Assembly: GCF_003063245.1 (NCBI RefSeq)
Contig: NZ_MUXE01000001.1
Span: 186,001-250,000, forward strand
Source: Arcobacter caeni
GTDB lineage: Bacteria > Campylobacterota > Campylobacteria > Campylobacterales > Arcobacteraceae
Length of the DNA stretch: 64,000 nt
Direction of reading: 5' to 3'
Positions within the stretch are counted from its first letter, which is position 1. The number at the start of each line of letters is the position of its first letter. Positions 58,565 through 64,000 of this stretch are shown here, in pieces. The position numbers and the translations under genes are program-made. The notes under the pieces are model-generated. The model ran no database searches and was not told where the DNA came from. It saw only the letters and a list, made by a program, of their open reading frames with translations.

Positions 58565-59986
58565 TTAGTTATTATCAACTAAATCTTGTAAAAATTTAAT
58601 TGTCATTCTAACTCCAGCGCCACTTGCTCCATGTGGATTATATCCCCAAGGTTTTTCTACAAATGCAGGTCCTGCTATATCAAAATGAATCCATTTTTCT
58701 TTGTTTTCATCATTAATAAAGTTATCTAAAAACATTCCAGCAGTAATTGCTCCACCATATCTTGTGTTTGCAATATTACAAATATCAGCAATTTCTGATT
58801 TAATAGATTTTTTTAAGAATCTATTGAAATCTAAAGTTGTTGCATATTCACCTGATTTTAAAGCAGATAAAACTGCATTTCTTTTTAATATTTCATTATT
58901 TCCCATGATTCCTGTTGTATATTCACCAACTCCTACCACACAAGCACCTGTTAGTGTTGCATAATCAAAAATATAATCAATATCTTTTATTTCATCTTGA
59001 GCGTAACATAAACAATCAGCAAGAACAAGTCTCCCCTCTGCATCTGTATTTCTTATTTCAATAGTTTTCCCATTTTTTGCTTTTAAAACATCATCCGGTT
59101 TATAAGCATTTCCACCAATCATATTTTCAACAGCTCCAACAATTCCATGAACTTCAAAAGGAAGTTCTAATTTTGCAATTGCCCAAAGAGTTGACATAAC
59201 AGCACAACCACCTGATTTATCAGATTTCATAGTAACCATAAAATCAGCAGGTTTTAAAGATAATCCACCTGAATCGTAAGTTAAACCTTTTCCAACTAAA
59301 ACTATTTTAGCTTGCGCATTTTTTGGTTTGTAAGTTAAATGAATAAGTTGTGATTCATGAACAGAAGCTCTTCCAACACTTAACATTGCATTCATTTTAT
59401 TTTCTTTTAAAAACTTTTCACCCTCAATTTTAACTTCAATATCAGCACTTTTTGCAAGTTTTTTTGCAAATTTAGCCATAACTTCAGGATAAAAATCAGC
59501 AGGTGGAGTATTTACCATATCTCTTGTTTTATTTACAGCTTTTGAAATAATTATTGATTCATTTAATATTTCTTCAAATTTATCGTTTTTATTTGGTACT
59601 AAAATTTGAAGTTCAATTCTCTTTTTATCTTTTTCTGATTTATAATTTACAAATTTATATTCACCAAGAATTGCACCTTCGATTAAAGCTTTAAAATTAT
59701 TTTCTAAAACTTCATTTAATTCAATTCTTGCATTTGCAAATTTTGTTGTTTGAAGTTTTTTGATTGCAGTTGCACTAGCAATTGCAATTGAGTCATAATT
59801 TTCTTCTTCGTAACCCACATAAATCTTTTTTGATTCTGCTAATAGTATACAAGCTTCATCTTTTGCTTTAAAATCTAAAAATTCTAAAAGCTCTTTATCC
59901 TCTAAATTTTCAATATTTTTTACAAAAATGATCTCAATTTCTGCATCATTTTTCTCTATATTTTTATCAACTAAATTAATTTTCAT
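58565..59986 (-). CDS. pepA: Leucyl aminopeptidase (M17 family)
   Basis: The 473-residue metallopeptidase has the M17 signature NTDAEGRL at 313-320. Metal ligands lie in VGKGLTYDSGG (K233, D238) and in MKSDKSGG, and the bicarbonate/arginine site is at R319. Length is normal for the family (about 480). It removes N-terminal residues from peptides in the cytosol. The start overlaps the DedA gene by 11 bp, so the two are co-transcribed, and a strong terminator follows. Confidence 0.96.
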   Translation of the reverse strand: MKINLVDKNIEKNDAEIEIIFVKNIENLEDKELLEFLDFKAKDEACILLAESKKIYVGYEEENYDSIAIASATAIKKLQTTKFANARIELNEVLENNFKALIEGAILGEYKFVNYKSEKDKKRIELQILVPNKNDKFEEILNESIIISKAVNKTRDMVNTPPADFYPEVMAKFAKKLAKSADIEVKIEGEKFLKENKMNAMLSVGRASVHESQLIHLTYKPKNAQAKIVLVGKGLTYDSGGLSLKPADFMVTMKSDKSGGCAVMSTLWAIAKLELPFEVHGIVGAVENMIGGNAYKPDDVLKAKNGKTIEIRNTDAEGRLVLADCLCYAQDEIKDIDYIFDYATLTGACVVGVGEYTTGIMGNNEILKRNAVLSALKSGEYATTLDFNRFLKKSIKSEIADICNIANTRYGGAITAGMFLDNFINDENKEKWIHFDIAGPAFVEKPWGYNPHGASGAGVRMTIKFLQDLVDNN

Positions 59987-60677
59987 TTATAACTCCTTTT
60001 TCAACTTTTTTTGTAGCTTTATTAATATAAAATATTATGCTTCCGCCTAAAATAACGATAAGGGGAATTGCAAAATACCAATGTTTTTTTGTCCATTCAA
60101 GAACTATTATAATCTCATTTCCAAAATACCAAACAGGAACTATTGTAAGAGCTGCCCAACACCATGCGGATATTAGATTTATAAATGCAAACATTCTTGC
60201 ATCATATCTTGTAAGTCCAATAGAAATAGGAATTATTGTTCTCATTCCATACATATATCTTTGCATAAAAATTATTGGCCATCCATGTTTTTTTAAAAGT
60301 AAATGTGCAAATGCAAATTTTCTTCTTTGTCCTCTAAATTTTTTATAAACATAATCTTTATTAAATCTACCAATATAAAAATAAACTTGATCTCCAGCAA
60401 AACCACCAAGACCTGCAACAAATATTGCAATATAAAGATTCATATCACCAGTATGTGCCAATAATCCAGCCATTATAAGACCAGCTTCACCCTCTAACAT
60501 TCCCCATGCAAAAAGTATTATATATCCATATTTTCTAAGAAGATATACAAACTTTTCTTCTAAGCCATCTACTGGCGCATTATATAAATTATAAGCTAGA
60601 AATGAAAAAAATAAAATCAAAAATATTGCTAGTATTTTTCCCGAATGGGGTTGTATTCTCCTAAAAAGCTCTTTCAC
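59976..60677 (-). CDS. DedA family membrane protein
   Basis: The 233-residue protein has about five hydrophobic segments and the DedA (SNARE-associated/VTT) core: an EGEAGLIMAGLLAH segment, GGFAGDQVYFYIGR and FMQRYMYGMRTIIPISIG. DedA proteins are thought to flip phospholipids or carrier lipids across the inner membrane. The start is GTG at 60675-60677 behind a GGGG ribosome site, and it overlaps pepA by 11 bp. Its exact substrate cannot be told from sequence. Confidence 0.92.
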   Translation of the reverse strand: MKELFRRIQPHSGKILAIFLILFFSFLAYNLYNAPVDGLEEKFVYLLRKYGYIILFAWGMLEGEAGLIMAGLLAHTGDMNLYIAIFVAGLGGFAGDQVYFYIGRFNKDYVYKKFRGQRRKFAFAHLLLKKHGWPIIFMQRYMYGMRTIIPISIGLTRYDARMFAFINLISAWCWAALTIVPVWYFGNEIIIVLEWTKKHWYFAIPLIVILGGSIIFYINKATKKVEKGVINEN

Positions 60678-60689
60678 AATACCCCTTTT

Positions 60690-61898
60690 TTATTCAAAAT
60701 TTAACAAACTTTTAGCTTGTACCATATCTTTATCTCCTCGACCAGATAAGTTTACGATAACTATTTTATCTTTAAATTTCTCCTTTGCCTTTTTTAAATA
60801 AGCGATTGCATGTGATGATTCAAAAGCTGGAATAATTCCCTCTTTTCTACTAAGCCATACAAAAGCATCTAAAGCTTCTTTATCCGTTATTGAATCATAA
60901 GAAACTGATTTATTATCTTTATGAAAAGAGTGTTCAGGTCCAATTCCTGGATAATCAAGTCCCGCACTAAAAGAGTGAGCTTCTATTACTTGACCATCTT
61001 CATCTTGAAGTAAATATGAACATTGTCCGTGTAAAACTCCAGGACTTCCTTTTTCTAGTGAACAGCCATGTTTATCTGTATCAAGTCCTAAACCACCAGC
61101 TTCAATTCCTATACAAGTTACCTCTTTATCTTCTAAGAAGTGTGAAAAAATACCAATAGCATTAGAACCTCCACCAATACAAGCAACTACATAATCTGGC
61201 AATCTATTCTCTTTTTCTAAAATCTGTTTTCTTGCTTCATATCCAATAACAGCTTGGAAATCACGAACCATCATAGGATATGGATGAGGACCTGCAACTG
61301 TTCCAATTATATAAAAAGTATCTCGTGCATTTGTAACCCAATATCTAATTGCGTCATTCATGGCGTCTTTTAAAGTTTTACTTCCACTTTGTACAGCTAT
61401 TACTTTTGCCCCTAAAAGTTTCATTCTAAATACATTTAATTCTTGTCTCTCAACATCTTTTGCACCCATAAAAACAGTACATTCTAAGCCCATAAGAGCA
61501 GCAATAGTTGCAGTCGCAACTCCATGTTGCCCTGCTCCTGTTTCTGCTATTACTTTTGTTTTCCCTAGTTTTTTTGCTAACAATCCTTGAGCTATAACAT
61601 TATTAACTTTATGAGCACCTGTATGATTTAAATCTTCTCTTTTTAAATATACTTTTGCACCAATTTCATCACTTATATTTTTTGCAAAATATAAAGGATT
61701 TTCTCGTCCAACATAATCTTTTAATAAATAATTAACTTCCGTCCAAAATTCTTTATCAAATCTATATTTTTTATATTCAGCTTCTAATTCTTTTAAAATT
61801 GGCATCAAAGTTTCTGGAACATATTGTCCACCAAAAATACCAAATTGACCTTTTTCATTTGGGTCAAATATGCTTGGTTTTGGAATATAATTACTCAT
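60690..61898 (-). CDS. trpB: Tryptophan synthase beta chain
   Basis: The 402-residue PLP enzyme has the lysine-bearing motif [10 protein letters not shown] (K97), the glycine-rich phosphate loop [10 protein letters not shown] and IGPEHSF near the monovalent-cation region. This is the TrpB1 type that pairs with TrpA. It joins indole and serine to give tryptophan. No trpA is adjacent within the window, so the trp genes are split here. It lies 12 bp upstream of the DedA gene on the same strand. Confidence 0.96.
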   Translation of the reverse strand: MSNYIPKPSIFDPNEKGQFGIFGGQYVPETLMPILKELEAEYKKYRFDKEFWTEVNYLLKDYVGRENPLYFAKNISDEIGAKVYLKREDLNHTGAHKVNNVIAQGLLAKKLGKTKVIAETGAGQHGVATATIAALMGLECTVFMGAKDVERQELNVFRMKLLGAKVIAVQSGSKTLKDAMNDAIRYWVTNARDTFYIIGTVAGPHPYPMMVRDFQAVIGYEARKQILEKENRLPDYVVACIGGGSNAIGIFSHFLEDKEVTCIGIEAGGLGLDTDKHGCSLEKGSPGVLHGQCSYLLQDEDGQVIEAHSFSAGLDYPGIGPEHSFHKDNKSVSYDSITDKEALDAFVWLSRKEGIIPAFESSHAIAYLKKAKEKFKDKIVIVNLSGRGDKDMVQAKSLLNFE

Positions 61899-61922
61899 TT
61901 ATTTTCTCTTTTTATTAAATTA

Positions 61923-62480
61923 TTAAATTTCTAACACGGAATAAACAGGAGCTATTTCTCTTAATTTTTTAGCACCATCTAATATTTGTATATTCATTAA
62001 AAAACACACTTCTACTAAATTTACATCTAATTTTTTGATTAAAGTAGCAGCTGCGTTTGCGGTTCCACCACTTACAATTATGTCATCTATTAATAAAACA
62101 TTTACATTTTTTTCATTATTAAAAGCATCAAGGTGAATTTCAACTTCATCAAAACCATATTCAAGCTCATATTTTTCACAAACTGTCGTAGTTGGAAGTT
62201 TTCCCTTTTTTCTTACAGGAACAAAACCAACGCCTAATCTATCAGCAAGTGCAGCACCAAAAATAAAACCTCGTGAATCGATACCTGCGACATAATCTAA
62301 ATTATAAGATTTATATCTATCTTCTAAATGGTTCATCAAAAGCTTAAATGCAACTTTATTATTTAATAAAGTTGTAATATCTTTAAAAACTATTCCATGT
62401 TTGGGAAAATCATTTACACTTCTTATTGAATCTACTAATATTTTTTTATCATTGTCATTTAATACAATATTTTTATTCAA
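61923..62480 (-). CDS. apt: Adenine phosphoribosyltransferase
   Basis: The 185-residue type I PRTase has the PRPP motif [17 protein letters not shown], the [13 protein letters not shown] segment and the [13 protein letters not shown] opening typical of Apt. It salvages adenine to AMP using PRPP. The start is TTG at 62478-62480 with an AAGGAT ribosome site. It probably heads the trpB-dedA-pepA run (24 bp to trpB). Confidence 0.95.
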   Translation of the reverse strand: MNKNIVLNDNDKKILVDSIRSVNDFPKHGIVFKDITTLLNNKVAFKLLMNHLEDRYKSYNLDYVAGIDSRGFIFGAALADRLGVGFVPVRKKGKLPTTTVCEKYELEYGFDEVEIHLDAFNNEKNVNVLLIDDIIVSGGTANAAATLIKKLDVNLVEVCFLMNIQILDGAKKLREIAPVYSVLEI

Positions 62481-62576
62481 TCAAAATCCTTTTATTATCG
62501 CTACTTTATCATAAGTTGAATATTCTATCTAAATATTTATTATTGTTTAATGATGTTTTTCGAATATTTAAGAATC

Positions 62577-62610
62577 TATAATATATAATATAAAACATTA
62601 TTTATAAAGG
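62577..62610 (+). promoter_or_regulatory. Promoter and ribosome site of the exported DNA ligase gene
   Basis: Two overlapping TATAAT boxes (62577-62582 and 62584-62589) precede an AAAGG ribosome site at 62606-62610 and the ATG at 62617. No -35 box is evident. Confidence 0.5.
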
Positions 62611-62616
62611 ATTATT

Positions 62617-63420
62617 ATGAGATTCTTGATACTATTTTTTCTTATTATTAACCTAAATTCTCAAGAGCTTCAAAAAGCAAAAAATTATGATAATTCAAAA
62701 CATAATATTACAAATTGGTATATGAGTGAAAAACTTGATGGAATCCGTGCATACTGGAATGGGAAAGAACTTCTTAGTAAAAATGGTAATAAAATATATA
62801 CACCAAGTTGGTTTACAAAAGATTTCCCGCCTTTTGAACTTGATGGTGAATTATGGACAAAAAGAGAAGATTTTGAAAATATACAAAATATAGTTTTAGA
62901 TACAAATCCATCATTAAAATGGGAAGAAATAACTTACAATATCTTTGAAGTTCCAAATGAAAAAGGAAATTTTGATAAAAGATTAGAAAAAGTAAAAAAT
63001 TGGTTAGATAAAAATCCTACTAAATTTATTAAAATAATTCCTCAAATAATTTGTAAAAATGATACTGAATTAAATATCTATTTAGAAAAATTAGTTAATG
63101 AAAAAGCAGAGGGAATTATTCTAAAAAATCCTAACTTAGAATATTTTAGTGGGCGAAGTGAAAATATTTTAAAAGTTAAAAAATTTTATGATAATGAGGG
63201 TTTGGTAATAGGATTAAACTACTCAAAAAATGATGAATTTAAAAGTTTAAAACTTAAATTAAATAATGGAATTATTTTTAATTTAGGTGGTGGTTTTTCA
63301 GATATACAAAGAAAAAATCCACCTCAAATTGGAGATATTGTAACTTTTAAGTATTATGATTTAACAAAAAATAATAAACCAAAATTTGCTTCTTTTTTAA
63401 GAATAAGAAAAAAAGAATAA
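62617..63420 (+). CDS. Minimal exported ATP-dependent DNA ligase (LigE-like)
   Basis: The 267-residue protein has a signal peptide (about 1-15). The adenylation lysine K39 lies in SEKLDGIRAYW (motif I), followed by FELDGELW (motif III), AEGIILKNP (motif IV) and ILKVKKF (motif V). A small OB-fold (about 195-265) ends it. There is no DNA-binding domain before motif I, as expected for Lig E, the minimal periplasmic ligase of many proteobacteria linked to extracellular DNA or DNA uptake. It converges with a pilin-like gene, only 4 bp between stops. Confidence 0.92.
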   Translation: MRFLILFFLIINLNSQELQKAKNYDNSKHNITNWYMSEKLDGIRAYWNGKELLSKNGNKIYTPSWFTKDFPPFELDGELWTKREDFENIQNIVLDTNPSLKWEEITYNIFEVPNEKGNFDKRLEKVKNWLDKNPTKFIKIIPQIICKNDTELNIYLEKLVNEKAEGIILKNPNLEYFSGRSENILKVKKFYDNEGLVIGLNYSKNDEFKSLKLKLNNGIIFNLGGGFSDIQRKNPPQIGDIVTFKYYDLTKNNKPKFASFLRIRKKE

Positions 63421-63424
63421 TAAT

Positions 63425-63823
63425 TTAATAAAGCTCATAAGAAGCTGTAACTATCTTTGCTTCTTTTATTTTTTTACAAATAGTCGTATCTTTTTGGCTA
63501 TCAACTACAACTTCAATAGATTTATTTTCACTTTGTGAAGTTTTAACTTCTAAATATACGCAAGAATTTTTATCACTTATTTTTGTATCACTTACCGTCC
63601 AGTTAGTGTCATTTATCGTCAAAACATCGCTTATTTTTTCAATTTTTTGATTTAATAAATAATAACTTTGAAGAGAAGAAACAGCTGTATTTAAATCTCT
63701 TTTAATAGTTGAAACCAAAGCAGAATCTTTTGTATCAATATATTTAGGAATTGCAAAAGATGCAACTATTCCTAAAATAACAATAGCAAAAATAAGTTCT
63801 AAAAGTGAAAAAGCAGATTTCAT
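63425..63823 (-). CDS. Type IV pilin-like / type II secretion pseudopilin protein
   Basis: The 132-residue protein has a prepilin leader cleaved before F5 (KSAFSLLELIFAIVILGIVASFAIPKY). The conserved glutamate lies five residues into the mature part and a long hydrophobic helix follows. Two cysteines in the C-terminal half may form a disulfide. The single short pilin gene next to an exported ligase could belong to a competence or type II-like pseudopilus. Which machine it serves is open. Confidence 0.85.
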   Translation of the reverse strand: MKSAFSLLELIFAIVILGIVASFAIPKYIDTKDSALVSTIKRDLNTAVSSLQSYYLLNQKIEKISDVLTINDTNWTVSDTKISDKNSCVYLEVKTSQSENKSIEVVVDSQKDTTICKKIKEAKIVTASYELY

Positions 63824-63857
63824 AATAATCCTTAAAATAATTTTAAAGATTATATGT

Positions 63858-63877
63858 ACTTATTTCTTAAAATAAGT
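63858..63877. other. Small AT-rich inverted repeat before the pilin-like gene
   Basis: Eight-base arms around a 4-nt loop lie between the stop of the partial gene at 63889 and the pilin-like start. It may be a weak terminator for the upstream minus-strand gene. Confidence 0.35.
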
Positions 63878-63888
63878 TTATGTATTAT

Positions 63889-64000
63889 TTAAAAAATATC
63901 CGGCATATCGATATTTGTCTCTCGTTCCGTATCAGCAACTGTTTCAAATACCATTTCTATTGGTGAATTATTATGCTCATTTTCTTTATCTACAAATCGT
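63889..64000 (-). CDS. C-terminal end of an unidentified protein (cut by window end)
   Basis: The minus strand is open from the window end to a TAA at 63889-63891, giving the last 36 complete codons. The peptide is acidic and polar, with EMVFETVADTERETNIDMP then DIF. It is too short to assign. The gene lies upstream of the pilin-like gene on the same strand, 65 bp away. Confidence 0.6.
   Translation of the reverse strand, partial: RFVDKENEHNNSPIEMVFETVADTERETNIDMPDIF

Overview
The window looks like chromosome of an Arcobacter/Aliarcobacter-type member of the Campylobacterota. It is very AT-rich. It carries an epsilon-type RecO and a heptose block in the order gmhA-hldE-hldD-gmhB, an order I know from Campylobacter jejuni. 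There are no tRNA or rRNA genes that I can see. The taxon is inferred from protein style and gene order, not from a database match.

Region 1 (1-7.66 kb) is a mobile island that probably continues off the left edge. It holds a 3'-truncated VirD4/TraG-like ATPase, a protein built of two 100-residue repeats, a three-gene plus-strand module (unknown protein, RepA-like hexameric helicase, small DNA-binding protein) behind a structured leader, a dead DUF6088/AbiEi-type antitoxin fragment, a DUF4143-type AAA ATPase, and a tyrosine integrase next to what looks like a duplicated gene 3' end. Region 2 (7.7-12.3 kb) is housekeeping: a double-NosL protein, ppnP, a small acidic protein, recO, an HDOD protein and ychF. 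Region 3 (12.4-13.6 kb) is a scar: the N-terminal remnant of a second integrase abuts a 5'-truncated, frameshifted precorrin-2 C20-methyltransferase gene.

Region 4 (13.6-58.3 kb) is the core of the window. It is one leftward gene array with gaps of 88 bp or less. It begins with a single 25.7-kb gene for an 8556-residue RTX-repeat protein. Then come an FkbM methyltransferase, a TPR/GT9-like glycosyltransferase, a type I ABC exporter with a catalytically dead C39-like domain, an HlyD adaptor, a stand-alone Cache-like membrane sensor, a MotA/ExbB-like and a MotB-like channel pair, a TolC protein with two C-terminal SPOR-like domains, a LapD-like protein with degenerate GGDEF and EAL domains, a lipoprotein and a Sel1-repeat protein. 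It ends with the four ADP-heptose genes. My reading is a giant surface adhesin with a dedicated exporter. The exporter would be energised or gated by a proton channel, as in the Salmonella SPI-4 Sii system, and controlled by c-di-GMP. The adhesin may be glycosylated, with ADP-heptose as a conceivable donor. No LapG-type protease and no canonical LapG site were seen.

Region 5 (58.5-64 kb) is ordinary: pepA, a DedA protein, trpB and apt on the minus strand, a minimal exported ATP-dependent DNA ligase on the plus strand, a type IV pilin-like protein, and the tail of one more gene cut by the window end.
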